A stretch of 64,000 nt of DNA from an uncultured Bacilli bacterium (GTDB taxonomy: Bacteria; Bacillota_I; Bacilli_A; RF39; UBA660), in the NCBI GenBank assembly GCA_934098455.1, contig CAKOOU010000002.1, positions 1 to 64,000 on the forward strand, read 5' to 3'. Position 1 is the stretch's first letter. Each line of letters opens with the position of its first letter. The notes beneath the pieces are model-generated. The model saw nothing but the letters and a program-made list of their open reading frames with translations. It was not told the origin of the DNA and ran no database searches. Both the position numbers and the translations under genes were made by a program. This document shows, in pieces, positions 27,233 through 36,284 of the stretch.

Positions 27233-27987
27233 TATTTAATGCTAAGTTTTAATGTTAAAGCAGCTTCATTTTCAATGTTTTGATTACCATTAACATTTTC
27301 ATAATTAACTTTTAAAACATAATATTTCTTTGCTCCAGAAGCAATGTTAATATCTGTTTTTAAGTCAGTTGAAACAGTCGAAACAGTTAGTCCAGTATGT
27401 GAAGCAACACCAGCTTCAGCATATACCTCGTTTGTTAATAATGTTGCCTCATCAGCAATTGCAGATCCATCATTTGCAAATGTTGCAAATGTAGCAAATT
27501 GTTCAGCTGTAATCTCATATAAAGAAGCCTTTACATTATTATAAACAGCGGCATCAAAACAAGCAGCAGTAGCATCAGAAGTTTCACCATTCTTTGAATT
27601 AGCAGGTTTAGCAGTTGCTGTATAACAAGTAGTAGTATCTGTAGCATGTACGAATTGAGCTTTATCTTGAGTTGCTGCAGATGTCATAAAGATATCAAAT
27701 GTAGCAATAGCTCCAGCATCAGTGCTTTCATTATCAACTTCAAAAGTCTTATAGAATACTTTTCCTGGTAAAACTTTTTCTAAAGTAATAGTGTCGTCAA
27801 CTTCACCAACTTTATTTCCTGGTTTATAAACTACAGAACCTACAGTAGCAGTTTTTACCTCAATTTCCTTATCAGTTGTATCTCCTGTAACTCTAGTTAC
27901 AAAGTACGCATAAGTCACTCCTACGATTGTTAGGGTTACCATAAATATTGCTGCTATCCCTAACGTTAATTTTTGTTTTGTGTTCAT
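27232..27987 (-). CDS. TasA/camelysin-like secreted protein (SipW-type signal)
   Basis: 251 residues. The N-terminus MNTKQKLTLGIAAIFMVTLT then IVGVTYAYFVTRVTGD is a SipW-dependent-type signal. The rest is a single Ala/Thr/Val-rich beta domain of the kind that forms TasA fibres, with two cysteines (TTCYT, AACFD). Codon use is clearly less AT-extreme than in its neighbours, as expected for a highly expressed structural protein. It has its own promoter and terminator, so it is monocistronic. Matrix or fibre subunit is the best guess; no SipW peptidase is in the window. Confidence 0.72.
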   Translation of the reverse strand: MNTKQKLTLGIAAIFMVTLTIVGVTYAYFVTRVTGDTTDKEIEVKTATVGSVVYKPGNKVGEVDDTITLEKVLPGKVFYKTFEVDNESTDAGAIATFDIFMTSAATQDKAQFVHATDTTTCYTATAKPANSKNGETSDATAACFDAAVYNNVKASLYEITAEQFATFATFANDGSAIADEATLLTNEVYAEAGVASHTGLTVSTVSTDLKTDINIASGAKKYYVLKVNYENVNGNQNIENEAALTLKLSIK

Positions 27988-28009
27988 TATTTTATCCTCC
28001 TACAATAAA

Positions 28010-28039
28010 ATTGTACTATAATTACAAACTATAAGTCAA
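28010..28039 (-). promoter_or_regulatory. Promoter of the TasA-like gene
   Basis: TTGACT (28034-28039), an 18-base spacer and TACAAT (28010-28015) on the minus strand, followed shortly by a TAGGAGGA ribosome binding site. Confidence 0.7.
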
Positions 28040-28048
28040 GATATAATT

Positions 28049-28591
28049 TCAATATTTAGAAATTTTCGTTACATTTAACTTTACTTTACTCATTATCTGT
28101 TCTCCATCACTTTTTTTTGCTTCAATAACAAGATATAAGCCATCACTTAAAAGCTTTTTCTTCTTAGAATTAAAATAATTATTATTTCTATTCTTTTCAG
28201 TTACATTAAAAGATGCAAATTTATCAATAATCTCACTCAATTTAACCTCAGTATCTAAATCTAAACTATTAGATATTATTTCAATTAACTTATTATCTTC
28301 CATAACATAATAACCTATTTTATAACTCTTAATATCATAATCATTACTATTAATATATTTTACATTATTATTATTTATTAAATTTATATCTGTATTTAGA
28401 GCAATGATACCATCTTTTACCTCTATATATTCGTCACTACCATTAAACGTATAAAGTTTATTGCTACTCATAACATACCAAGCAAATAATATTAAAATTA
28501 TATTTATTATAAAAGAAATATATATAATTATCTTATATGATTTTAACAAAGTACTAATTTTATTTTTTAAATTCTTTCTCTTTTTTTTCAT
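28049..28591 (-). CDS. Uncharacterised single-pass membrane protein of the division cluster
   Basis: About 180 residues: a basic N-terminus (KKKRKNLKNK), one membrane helix (IIIYISFIINIILILFAWYV) and an extracellular domain without a recognised motif. I chose ATG 28591 with a GGAGGG site; an upstream TTG overlaps the preceding PBP stop. It is the last gene of mraZ-rsmH-ftsL-pbp, a position that suggests a cell-wall or division role, but there is no direct evidence. Confidence 0.6.
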   Translation of the reverse strand: MKKKRKNLKNKISTLLKSYKIIIYISFIINIILILFAWYVMSSNKLYTFNGSDEYIEVKDGIIALNTDINLINNNNVKYINSNDYDIKSYKIGYYVMEDNKLIEIISNSLDLDTEVKLSEIIDKFASFNVTEKNRNNNYFNSKKKKLLSDGLYLVIEAKKSDGEQIMSKVKLNVTKISKY

Positions 28592-28593
28592 TA

Positions 28594-30681
28594 TCAACCC
28601 TCCATATTAATTATTAATTTTTCATTTATTTCACTTCCAACTGGTATATTAAAACCTACAACTTTTCCAGTACCATTTATTTCATAATCAACTCCAATAA
28701 AATTCATTAAATTAATTACTTCAGTCTTATTAAATCCTGTTATATCTACCATATTTATAGTTCCATTAGTTTTTAAATATACTTTAGAATTAATAACTAT
28801 ATTTTTATTTTTATTAGGATATTGATCAACAATAATATCACCACTACCAACTACAACTGGATTTAATTTTAAATTGTTTAATTCGTTTACAACATCATTA
28901 ATATTTCTATTTAAATAATTAGATAAAGTTACATATTTAGTTTCATCTTTATTAGTTTGTCTTTCACTTAAATTTTTATATTTAGCTATAGACTCAACTA
29001 CACTTTTAGTAATATTTCCCATTGCACTACTAGTACCCTCTAAATCTTTTACTAAAACATATATGATATATTGAGGATCATCTTTTGGAAAAAATCCAGC
29101 AAAACTTCTTATATTTTTAGTTCCACTAGTATAACCACCATCACTACTAATGTATTGTGCAGTACCTGTTTTTCCTACAAGTCTAACCTGGTCTGTACTA
29201 TAAACCTTACCAGTAGCTAGCCCATCTTCACCATTAACAGTCAAATCTAATAATTCAGTTATCTTTTTTATTGTATCTTCACTATAAACTTTTTTTAATT
29301 CTTCTCTTTTACTTTGGAATATTATTTTTCCATCTTGATTTGATATTTTATTTACAACATATGGTTTTAAAACTGTTCCATTATTTGTTAAACAAGTTAA
29401 AGCCTGAATCATTTGTATTGGAGTAATAGTAATACCTTGTCCATAACTAGCAGCAGCAAGTTCAGAAGCATACATAAAGTTTACTTTACCTTTCATTTCT
29501 CCTAACAATTCAATACCAGTTTTTTGCCCAAAACCTAAATCTGTATAGTAATCTAATAATTTTTCTTTTCCTAATTTTTGTGCAAGTAAAGTTGCAGCAA
29601 CATTTGAAGAATAAGTAAAACCTACATCATAAGTAATAGTTCCCCAACCTTTATCATTCCAGTCCTTTATTTCATAATCATCTACGACTATTCTACCAGA
29701 ATTATATGTTTCACTACCATTATACTTTCCTTCCTCTATACTAGACGCAAAAGAAAATATTTTCATTGTACTTCCAGGTTCATACGTATACGCTACTAAT
29801 GGATTATTATAATTTGTAATATTTAATTTATTAGCATCAAAAGTTGGATTAGAAGCACTTCCAACAATAGCTCCAGTCTTAGCATTAGCAACAGTAACCG
29901 TTACCCAATCCGTACTATAATTATTAATAAGCTCATTTATTGCATTTTCCAAATACATTTGAATATTAGAATCTATTGTAAGTTCAATATCATATCCATT
30001 TTTTGCTTTCTTTTCTTGTACAGGTGTATTCGCTATCTTATATCCATATGCATCTTTTTGGTATTTATAATACCCATTTTCACCACTTAATTCTTGATCA
30101 AAATAAGATTCAATTCCCATCTCGCCAACAATCTCTCCCGCATCATTTTTCTTAGCATATCCAATGATATACGAAGCAAAAGAACCATACGGATAATACC
30201 TTTTACTTTCCTTAATAAAATCTATACCAGGAAGATTTAATTCTTCTATTTTCTCCTTAATAAGCTCGCTGATACCTCTTCCTTCTGGACCTAACTCTAC
30301 TTGATAAGCATCTCTATTTAATAAACTTCTCATCTTATCTTCATCCATACCAATTATAGGAGCAATTAAACTAATAGTCTTTTCTTTATCTACAACATGT
30401 TGAGGATTTTTATCAGATTTAGTTCTACTACTATCAAGATATGCTATTACAGTATAAGAATTTACATTTTCTGCTAAGGCCTCTCCAGAAGAATCATATA
30501 TAGTTCCACGAGATGCATATAATGTTTTACTACCAGTTGTACGAGATAAAGCAAATTCTTTTATATTTATATTATCAATATTAGTACAAAGAGAAACATA
30601 TATTACCTTTGCAATAATAATACCAAATAAAAGAACAATGCCAATAATCAAAAATTTATTTATTTTAACTGCATTGTTCAT
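28594..30681 (-). CDS. Division-cluster class B penicillin-binding protein with two PASTA domains
   Basis: About 695 residues. One N-terminal membrane helix, a dimerisation domain, and a transpeptidase with EPGSTMKIF (SxxK), YSSNVAAT (SxN) and GKTGTAQYI (KTG). Two PASTA-like repeats end the protein (from about residue 575). Its place right after ftsL identifies it as the septal enzyme equivalent to PBP2B/FtsI. ATG 30681 has a GAGGTG site; a GTG at 30690 is the alternative. The gene is four bases from ftsL. Confidence 0.93.
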   Translation of the reverse strand: MNNAVKINKFLIIGIVLLFGIIIAKVIYVSLCTNIDNINIKEFALSRTTGSKTLYASRGTIYDSSGEALAENVNSYTVIAYLDSSRTKSDKNPQHVVDKEKTISLIAPIIGMDEDKMRSLLNRDAYQVELGPEGRGISELIKEKIEELNLPGIDFIKESKRYYPYGSFASYIIGYAKKNDAGEIVGEMGIESYFDQELSGENGYYKYQKDAYGYKIANTPVQEKKAKNGYDIELTIDSNIQMYLENAINELINNYSTDWVTVTVANAKTGAIVGSASNPTFDANKLNITNYNNPLVAYTYEPGSTMKIFSFASSIEEGKYNGSETYNSGRIVVDDYEIKDWNDKGWGTITYDVGFTYSSNVAATLLAQKLGKEKLLDYYTDLGFGQKTGIELLGEMKGKVNFMYASELAAASYGQGITITPIQMIQALTCLTNNGTVLKPYVVNKISNQDGKIIFQSKREELKKVYSEDTIKKITELLDLTVNGEDGLATGKVYSTDQVRLVGKTGTAQYISSDGGYTSGTKNIRSFAGFFPKDDPQYIIYVLVKDLEGTSSAMGNITKSVVESIAKYKNLSERQTNKDETKYVTLSNYLNRNINDVVNELNNLKLNPVVVGSGDIIVDQYPNKNKNIVINSKVYLKTNGTINMVDITGFNKTEVINLMNFIGVDYEINGTGKVVGFNIPVGSEINEKLIINMEG

Positions 30682-30693
30682 TATCTTCACCTC

Positions 30694-30987
30694 TTACTTT
30701 ATTAAAATTATATTATCATTATTATATGATAACCCATATTCTTTAGCTATCCCTTGTATACTTGATAAACTAGCAAGTTCATTAACCTGCATTTCTAAAC
30801 TTTCATTAACATTTTCTTGTTTTTCAACCTTCTTTTTTATTCTTTCTAATTCAATATTACTTCGTGATAGAATTGATTTACTAGATACCGTTAATATTGG
30901 AGCTAAAATACCAAATATAACTATCAAAGTAACAAAGAACTTTTCGCCTTTTAAAAATTTAATTTTTTTACCCTTATTCTTTTTCAT
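30694..30987 (-). CDS. ftsL: Cell division protein FtsL
   Basis: 97 residues: a very basic cytoplasmic N-terminus (KKNKGKKIKFLKGEK), one membrane helix (FFVTLIVIFGILAPILTV) and an extracellular coiled coil (IELERIKKKVEKQENVNESL), ending in the typical IAKEYGLSY segment. Sequence conservation of FtsL is low, but the size, topology and position between rsmH and the septal PBP gene are decisive. Confidence 0.9.
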   Translation of the reverse strand: MKKNKGKKIKFLKGEKFFVTLIVIFGILAPILTVSSKSILSRSNIELERIKKKVEKQENVNESLEMQVNELASLSSIQGIAKEYGLSYNNDNIILIK

Positions 30988-30988
30988 T

Positions 30989-31909
30989 TTATAACCTTTC
31001 TATCACTCTTATTTTTGCACTTTTACTTCTACTATTTTCATTTATTTCTTTATCAGTAGCAACTATTGGTTTATGATTAATTAATTTAATAAGTGGTTCA
31101 TAACCTTCTGGTATGTAAGGTAATCCTCTAACCATATCGTCTACTTCACTATATTCTTTAAATATTTTTTTTACAATTCTATCTTCTAAAGAATGAAATG
31201 TAATAACAACTAATCTACCACCTTTGTTTAACAAATGAATTGCATCTGGTAAAACTTTTTCTAATACAGTTAATTCTTTATTGACTTCTATTCTTAATGC
31301 TTGAAATATTTTTCTTTCTGGATGATTTTCTATAAAGTATTTAACTGGAACACTAGATTTAATAATATCCACTAACTCTAATGTAGAATCTATTTCTTTA
31401 TTTTTTCTATAATTTATTATTTTATTTGCAATAAGCTTTGAATATCTTTCTTCACCATAATTATAAAAGATATCTAATAATTGATTTAAATCATATGTAT
31501 TTACTATCGTTTTTGCATTTAATGTATTTCTACTATCCATTCTCATATCTAAAGTAGCATCTTTCATAAATGAAAAACCTCGTTCTTTATTATCAATTTG
31601 TGGACTTGATACACCTAAATCAAGAAGTATCCCATCAACTTTCTCTACACCTAACTTTTGTAATTCTTCTTTCATGTTTACAAAGTTAGAATGAATTAAA
31701 GTATAATTATTACTAATATCTTTTAATTTTTCTTGAGATTTTTCTATAGCAAATTCATCTTGGTCAAAACCATATAAATGACCAGTTTTAATTTTTTTTA
31801 ATATTTCACTACTATGACCTGCTAAACCAATAGTACCATCAACATAAATTCCATCTTCTTTTATACTTAAATTATTAAGCACTTCTTGTTTCATTACACT
31901 ATAATGCAT
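30989..31909 (-). CDS. rsmH: 16S rRNA m4C1402 methyltransferase RsmH
   Basis: About 306 residues. The start MHYSVMKQEVLNNL and the SAM-binding segment YVDGTIGLAGHSSEIL are typical. Further family motifs are GILLDLGVSSPQID, FSFMKDATLDMRMD, and the C-terminal FHSLEDRIVKKIF and SRSKSAKIRVIERL. It methylates C1402 of 16S rRNA. ATG 31909 follows a GGGGGAG site inside the end of mraZ; the gene pair is separated by a single base. Confidence 0.96.
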   Translation of the reverse strand: MHYSVMKQEVLNNLSIKEDGIYVDGTIGLAGHSSEILKKIKTGHLYGFDQDEFAIEKSQEKLKDISNNYTLIHSNFVNMKEELQKLGVEKVDGILLDLGVSSPQIDNKERGFSFMKDATLDMRMDSRNTLNAKTIVNTYDLNQLLDIFYNYGEERYSKLIANKIINYRKNKEIDSTLELVDIIKSSVPVKYFIENHPERKIFQALRIEVNKELTVLEKVLPDAIHLLNKGGRLVVITFHSLEDRIVKKIFKEYSEVDDMVRGLPYIPEGYEPLIKLINHKPIVATDKEINENSRSKSAKIRVIERL

Positions 31910-31910
31910 A

Positions 31911-32339
31911 TCATTCTCCCCCAAATAAATTTTCAGCTATATTCGCAAAATTATCCTCATTACTCTCAAAAAATTGATTCCATGCATCACTATCCCATAT
32001 TTCAAGTCGATCATTTGCGCCGATTATAACACAATCGCGAGTCAAACCGGCGTAATGAACGAGCGGGGAGGTAATGCACACTCTACCGGATTTATCAAGT
32101 GTGCAGAGAGTAGCACCAGACATGAAGAATCTGGTGAAATTACGTGAGTCTTGTTTAGTAAAAGGTAAAGTTTTAAGTTTAGAAACTATACTATTCCATT
32201 CTTCCATAGAATAAACAAATAAACATTTTTCTAGTCCACGAGTTATTATAAATTCAGCACCAAGCTCAGCTCTAAATTTACTAGGAATAATAAGTCTATT
32301 CTTTTCATCAATAGTATGATGAAACTCACCCATCAACAT
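31911..32339 (-). CDS. mraZ: Transcriptional regulator MraZ
   Basis: 142 residues, two AbrB-like (SpoVT-type) halves. The start MLMGEFHHTIDEKNRLIIPS is the family signature, and the second half has LDKSGRVCITSPLV. MraZ binds repeated boxes in its own promoter and controls the division cluster. ATG 32339 has GGGGG six bases upstream. The middle of the gene (about 31990-32150) is markedly richer in G+C than its surroundings (CCG, CTC, GCC, CGC codons), although the encoded residues match the family. Confidence 0.93.
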   Translation of the reverse strand: MLMGEFHHTIDEKNRLIIPSKFRAELGAEFIITRGLEKCLFVYSMEEWNSIVSKLKTLPFTKQDSRNFTRFFMSGATLCTLDKSGRVCITSPLVHYAGLTRDCVIIGANDRLEIWDSDAWNQFFESNEDNFANIAENLFGGE

Positions 32340-32348
32340 TACAATCCC

Positions 32349-32372
32349 CCACTTTCTTCCACAATGTACCAC
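32349..32372 (-). promoter_or_regulatory. MraZ box
   Basis: Three GTGG repeats (plus-strand CCAC at 32349, 32359 and 32369) occur at exact 10-base spacing just upstream of mraZ. The known MraZ operator in Firmicutes and Mollicutes consists of such direct repeats one helical turn apart. The third repeat abuts the ribosome binding site, so MraZ bound here could block transcription start and translation. Confidence 0.75.
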
Positions 32373-32437
32373 TGTCTACATAAATGATAACTCAAGTTTT
32401 TCCAAAATACAACATTTATTTAAAAAAATCAATAAAA

Positions 32438-32474
32438 AAAAGTATATTTTACACTTTTATTGTAAATATACTTC
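32438..32474 (-). terminator. Terminator after cotE
   Basis: GAAGTATATTTAC and GTAAAATATACTT arms then a run of eight T on the minus strand, directly after the cotE stop. Confidence 0.8.
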
Positions 32475-33020
32475 TTATTTTAAATAATCATCATTAATTT
32501 CTATATCATTATTCGTATCAACAGTATTATTATCTTCTACTATATTATCATCAATAATTTCTTCATAATCTTCAAATTCATCTTCTACACTAACTCTAAC
32601 TTTAGTATCCCCAACTATTTCTACACCCATTTCTTTATGAACAGTTAACTTAATAGTACTTCCATCAACTGATACATCTGTTACAGATGGTTGATTTAAA
32701 GACCTTACTATTATCTCGCTAGAATTAGAAAATTCACCATTTTCTTTAATTTTAACATTCATAACATCTTGATAATTAAATCTTTTTACTAATACATTAG
32801 TTTTAGTATTATTATCATAAGAATACCAAATATTTATGTCGTAACTTCCATTTACAAGAACTTTACCACCATTATTAATACCATTAAAAGTATGATTTAT
32901 AACCCAACAACCTAATACTGTATTAATATTATCTTCTGTTTCAACAGAATGTTCCAAGTTAGTAGTTTTCTTTCCTTTACCTATAACAGCTTTTGTAACT
33001 ATTTCTTTAAAATAAGACAT
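32475..33020 (-). CDS. cotE: Outer spore coat protein CotE
   Basis: About 181 residues. The N-terminus MSYFKEIVTKAVIGKGKK, then GCWVINHTFNG, VNGSYDINIWYSYDNNTKT and VVGDTKVRVSVEDEFEDYEE align block by block with Bacillus CotE, including the acidic C-terminus. CotE directs assembly of the outer spore coat. I chose ATG 33020 (GAGGAG site). It follows rplQ but has its own spacer with a sporulation-type promoter candidate, so it is probably not read with the ribosomal operon. Its presence suggests the organism can form endospores or did recently. Confidence 0.88.
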   Translation of the reverse strand: MSYFKEIVTKAVIGKGKKTTNLEHSVETEDNINTVLGCWVINHTFNGINNGGKVLVNGSYDINIWYSYDNNTKTNVLVKRFNYQDVMNVKIKENGEFSNSSEIIVRSLNQPSVTDVSVDGSTIKLTVHKEMGVEIVGDTKVRVSVEDEFEDYEEIIDDNIVEDNNTVDTNNDIEINDDYLK

Positions 33021-33038
33021 TATATCACTCCTCATAAC

Positions 33039-33065
33039 ATTCTATGAGTTTAATGCCTAAAAAGT
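33039..33065 (-). promoter_or_regulatory. Candidate sporulation (sigma-K/E-like) promoter of cotE
   Basis: On the minus strand AC, 17 bases, then CATAGAAT fits the sigma-K pattern (AC, about 17 bases, CATAnnnT). Bacillus cotE uses sigma-E and sigma-K promoters. With such short motifs a chance match is possible. Confidence 0.4.
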
Positions 33066-33082
33066 GAGTATTATTTAAAAGA

Positions 33083-33115
33083 AAAAGATTAAAATTAAAC
33101 TAATTCTAATCTTAC
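33083..33115 (-). terminator. Terminator of the ribosomal operon
   Basis: AAGATTA and TAATCTT arms followed by TTTTCTTTT on the minus strand; the first arm lies in the last codons of rplQ. Confidence 0.5.
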
Positions 33116-33436
33116 CATTAAAGCATCGTCTCCGATTCTTTCTTTTAATTTTATAATACGAGTATATCCACCATTACGATCAGCATATTTAGGTGCTAAT
33201 TCATTAAATACTTTACTAACAACAGCTTTATCATTATGTAAGAAAGCTAAAGCTTGTCTACGACTTACTAAAGTACCTTTTTTACCATAAGTAATCATTT
33301 TATCAATAAACTTACGTGCTTCTTTAGCTCTTGCTTCAGTAGTTACTACATATCCGTTAGTTATAACATCTTTAGTAATACCAGCTAATATGCTTCTTCT
33401 AATACGTGATTCTCTTCCTAATTTTCTGTATGACAT
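33095..33436 (-). CDS. rplQ: 50S ribosomal protein L17
   Basis: 113 residues starting [19 protein letters not shown], the L17 signature, and ending with [21 protein letters not shown]. It binds 23S rRNA near the exit tunnel. Last gene of the alpha operon portion, 12 bases after rpoA. Confidence 0.97.
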   Translation of the reverse strand: MSYRKLGRESRIRRSILAGITKDVITNGYVVTTEARAKEARKFIDKMITYGKKGTLVSRRQALAFLHNDKAVVSKVFNELAPKYADRNGGYTRIIKLKERIGDDALMVRLELV

Positions 33437-33447
33437 ATTTTCACTCC

Positions 33448-34389
33448 TTATTCGTGGAACTTAAGTCCCATTTCTTTTACTTTATCTATTACTTCTTTTA
33501 AAGATTTCTTACCTAGATTACGTATCTTGTTAACTTCAACTTCTTTTTTATCAATTAAATCTTGCATTGTATTAATACCAGCTCTTTTTAAGCAGTTATA
33601 TGCTCTAACACTAAATTCAATTTCTTCAATTGGAGTTTCTAAAGTTTTTGTAATAGTATCAACTTTCTTTTCAGCTATGATACCAGTAATATCTGAAATT
33701 TGATTTAAATCTGCTACTATATTTAAGTGTTCAATTAATATTTTACTAGCTAAAGCCATAGCCTCTTCTGGAGTAATTGAACCGTTTGTATAAACATTCA
33801 TAGTCAATTTATCATAATTTTCATTTTGTCCAACACGAGCATCAGTTACTTCATAACTAACTCTTTCAATTGGTGAATATAATGAGTCAATTGGAATAAC
33901 ATCTACACCAACGTTATCTAATAACACTTTATTTTGTTTTGAATCAACATATCCACGACCATTACCAACAGTCATTTCCATATCAATTTTTCCGCCTTCA
34001 ACTAAGTTACAAATAACTAAGTCTGGGTTGATTATTTCTATATCAGCATCATGTTCTATCATACCAGCAGTTACTGGTCCTTCTGTATTTGCTGATAATC
34101 TCATAACTTTATTTTCTTTAGTATGATTTTTTACAACTAAACTTTTTAAATTGATTATAATAGTTGTTACATCTTCTCTAATTCCATCAATCTTTTGGAA
34201 TTCATGTAAAACTCCATCAATTTTAACACTTGTTACAGCACTTCCAGGTAAACTAGAAAGCATAACTCTTCTTAATGCATTCCCAATAGTAGTACCAAAA
34301 CCTCTTTCTAAAGGTTCTAATTCAAATTTTCCATAACTATTTTTTTCAACATATTCAGTTATTTTATATTCTGGTTTTTCAAAATTCAT
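33448..34389 (-). CDS. rpoA: RNA polymerase alpha subunit
   Basis: 313 residues. The N-terminal assembly domain (1-225) includes [23 protein letters not shown]. The C-terminal domain (about 245-313) contains [18 protein letters not shown] and [21 protein letters not shown], the DNA- and activator-binding helices. Located between rpsK and rplQ as in Bacillus. Confidence 0.98.
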   Translation of the reverse strand: MNFEKPEYKITEYVEKNSYGKFELEPLERGFGTTIGNALRRVMLSSLPGSAVTSVKIDGVLHEFQKIDGIREDVTTIIINLKSLVVKNHTKENKVMRLSANTEGPVTAGMIEHDADIEIINPDLVICNLVEGGKIDMEMTVGNGRGYVDSKQNKVLLDNVGVDVIPIDSLYSPIERVSYEVTDARVGQNENYDKLTMNVYTNGSITPEEAMALASKILIEHLNIVADLNQISDITGIIAEKKVDTITKTLETPIEEIEFSVRAYNCLKRAGINTMQDLIDKKEVEVNKIRNLGKKSLKEVIDKVKEMGLKFHE

Positions 34390-34400
34390 AACTTTCCTCC

Positions 34401-34784
34401 TTAATTTCTTGGACGTTTAGGTGGTCTACAACCATTATGTGGAACTGGTGTTTCATCATTTATAGCAGTAATTTCAAGTCCAGCAGTTTGTAATGCACGA
34501 ATAGCATTTTCTCTACCATTACCCATTCCTCTTACAAATACTTCAACTTTTTTTACTCCAGCATCACTAGCAGCACGTCCAGCTTGTTCAGCAGCTTGTC
34601 CTGCAGCAAAAGGAGTTTTCTTCTTTGATCCCTTATAACCAATTGTTCCAGCAGAAGCCCAACTAATTACATTTCCTAATGTATCAGTAATTGATACAAC
34701 TGTATTATTATAAGTTGAATGTATATGTGCTTGACCTTCTGGAATATTTTTCTTTACTTTTCTTTTTCTTCTATTATAAGCCAT
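34401..34784 (-). CDS. rpsK: 30S ribosomal protein S11
   Basis: 127 residues with [16 protein letters not shown] near the N-terminus and [12 protein letters not shown] at the end. It forms part of the platform of the small subunit near the Shine-Dalgarno site. Confidence 0.98.
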   Translation of the reverse strand: MAYNRRKRKVKKNIPEGQAHIHSTYNNTVVSITDTLGNVISWASAGTIGYKGSKKKTPFAAGQAAEQAGRAASDAGVKKVEVFVRGMGNGRENAIRALQTAGLEITAINDETPVPHNGCRPPKRPRN

Positions 34785-34805
34785 AATTCTTTATCCTCCT
34801 AAATA

Positions 34806-35180
34806 CTATTTACCAACTTTTTTCTTGTTAGCAACTACTTTTCCTCTACCTTTACGAGTTCTAGCATTTCTATTAGTTCTTTGTCCACGAACTGGTAAAC
34901 CCTTTTTATGTCTAACACCTTCGTAAGAACCAATTTCCATTTTATTTTTAATATTCATATTTACTTCACGACGTAATTCACCTTCAACTAAATATTTGTC
35001 AACTTCATTTCTTAAAAGAGCCTCTTCTTCATTAGTTAAATCTTTTACTTTTTTTAGTACATCAACGTTAGCAGCTTCACAAATAGTTTTTGCTAAGCTT
35101 CTTCCAATACCATAAATATGAGTAAGTCCTGTTTGTACATTTTTATCTTTTGGTAATTCGATATTTTTAATACGTGCCAT
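34806..35180 (-). CDS. rpsM: 30S ribosomal protein S13
   Basis: 124 residues: [20 protein letters not shown], the [13 protein letters not shown] helix-hairpin and a basic tail [17 protein letters not shown] that contacts tRNA. Head of the small subunit. Confidence 0.98.
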   Translation of the reverse strand: MARIKNIELPKDKNVQTGLTHIYGIGRSLAKTICEAANVDVLKKVKDLTNEEEALLRNEVDKYLVEGELRREVNMNIKNKMEIGSYEGVRHKKGLPVRGQRTNRNARTRKGRGKVVANKKKVGK

Positions 35181-35192
35181 AATTTCCTCCTA

Positions 35193-35306
35193 TTAACCTT
35201 GTCTTTGTTTATGTTTTGGATTTTCACAAATAACCATAACTTTACCTTTTCTTTTTATTATTCTACATTTAGCACAAATTTTCTTTACAGATGGTCTAAC
35301 TTTCAT
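35193..35306 (-). CDS. rpmJ: 50S ribosomal protein L36
   Basis: 37 residues, [20 protein letters not shown] followed by a segment ending [11 protein letters not shown]. The C-x2-C-x12-C-x4-H pattern is the zinc-binding form of L36. It sits between infA and rpsM as in other Bacilli. Confidence 0.96.
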   Translation of the reverse strand: MKVRPSVKKICAKCRIIKRKGKVMVICENPKHKQRQG

Positions 35307-35321
35307 AATTAAATTCCTCCA

Positions 35322-35534
35322 TTATTTTCTATAAGTTATACGCCCACGTTTTAAATCATATGGTGAAAACTCTACTGTAACCTTGTCACCTGGTAAGACA
35401 CGAATCATGTTCATTCGCATTTTACCAGAAACGCGAGCCATCACAATAGTTCCATTCTCTAATTCCACTTTATAATCGTCTTTGATACTATCTAATACTT
35501 TACCATCGACTTCTATTGTAGCTTCTTTAGCCAT
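35322..35534 (-). CDS. infA: Translation initiation factor IF-1
   Basis: 70 residues, one S1/OB fold: [35 protein letters not shown] and [15 protein letters not shown]. It occupies the ribosomal A site during initiation. Between map and rpmJ. Confidence 0.97.
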   Translation of the reverse strand: MAKEATIEVDGKVLDSIKDDYKVELENGTIVMARVSGKMRMNMIRVLPGDKVTVEFSPYDLKRGRITYRK

Positions 35535-35537
35535 TTT

Positions 35538-36284
35538 TCACTCTCCCGTTAATATTTCATATCCATCATCACGAACAACTATTGTATGCTCGAAGTGTGC
35601 GCTTGGTTTATTATCACGAGTCACAATAGTCCAATCATCATCAAGGACATAAATTTTTCTAGTACCACTGTTTAACATTGGCTCAATAGCCAAAGTCATT
35701 CCAGTTTTTAAAGTTATTCCAGTATTATATTTACCATAGTTTGGGACATCTGGATCTTCATGAAGACTTGTTCCAACACCATGACCAACTAACTCACGAA
35801 CAACTCCTAAATTATGCTTCTTAGCATATTGTTCAATTCTTGCTCCAACATTACCAAGCTTAGCACCATCCTTAATTTCTTTAAGACCAGTGAATAAAGC
35901 TTTTTCGGTATGATGTAGTAAATACTCTTTTTCTTTACTAATCTTTCCTACTGGATATGTCCAAGCAGAATCTGAATGATATCCGTCAAGAAGTACTCCA
36001 ATATCAAGTGAAACAATATCTCCCTCTTTTAAAACTTTATCTCCAGGAATGCCATGCACAACTTCTTCATTAACAGAAACACATATTGAACCAGGAAAAC
36101 CATAAAGTCCTAAAAATCCAGGAATACCACCATGACTTCTAATAAACTTATCAGCTTCATCATTTAAGTATTTTGTAGTAATACCAGGTTTAATTAACGA
36201 CTTCAAATATTGATGTGTCAAATAATTAATATGACCTGCTTTTTTCATTTTTGATATTTCTTCTTCACTTTTAATAGATATCAT
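35538..36284 (-). CDS. map: Methionine aminopeptidase, type I
   Basis: 248 residues. The five metal ligands of the pita-bread fold are visible: two aspartates in SLDIGVLLDGYHSDSA, a histidine in GHGVGTSLHEDP, and glutamates in AIEPML and HFEHTIVV. It removes the initiator methionine from nascent proteins. The start overlaps the adk stop by four bases (ATGA). Confidence 0.97.
   Translation of the reverse strand: MISIKSEEEISKMKKAGHINYLTHQYLKSLIKPGITTKYLNDEADKFIRSHGGIPGFLGLYGFPGSICVSVNEEVVHGIPGDKVLKEGDIVSLDIGVLLDGYHSDSAWTYPVGKISKEKEYLLHHTEKALFTGLKEIKDGAKLGNVGARIEQYAKKHNLGVVRELVGHGVGTSLHEDPDVPNYGKYNTGITLKTGMTLAIEPMLNSGTRKIYVLDDDWTIVTRDNKPSAHFEHTIVVRDDGYEILTGE

Noticed and set aside
30638..30994. 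Plus-strand 118-codon frame over ftsL
   Set aside because: Shadow of ftsL and the start of the PBP gene; low-complexity hydrophobic translation without start signals.
31990..32150. Second DGR variable repeat in mraZ
   Set aside because: The encoded residues are those conserved in MraZ, there is no enrichment of C-ending codons at variable sites, and MraZ is not a surface protein.
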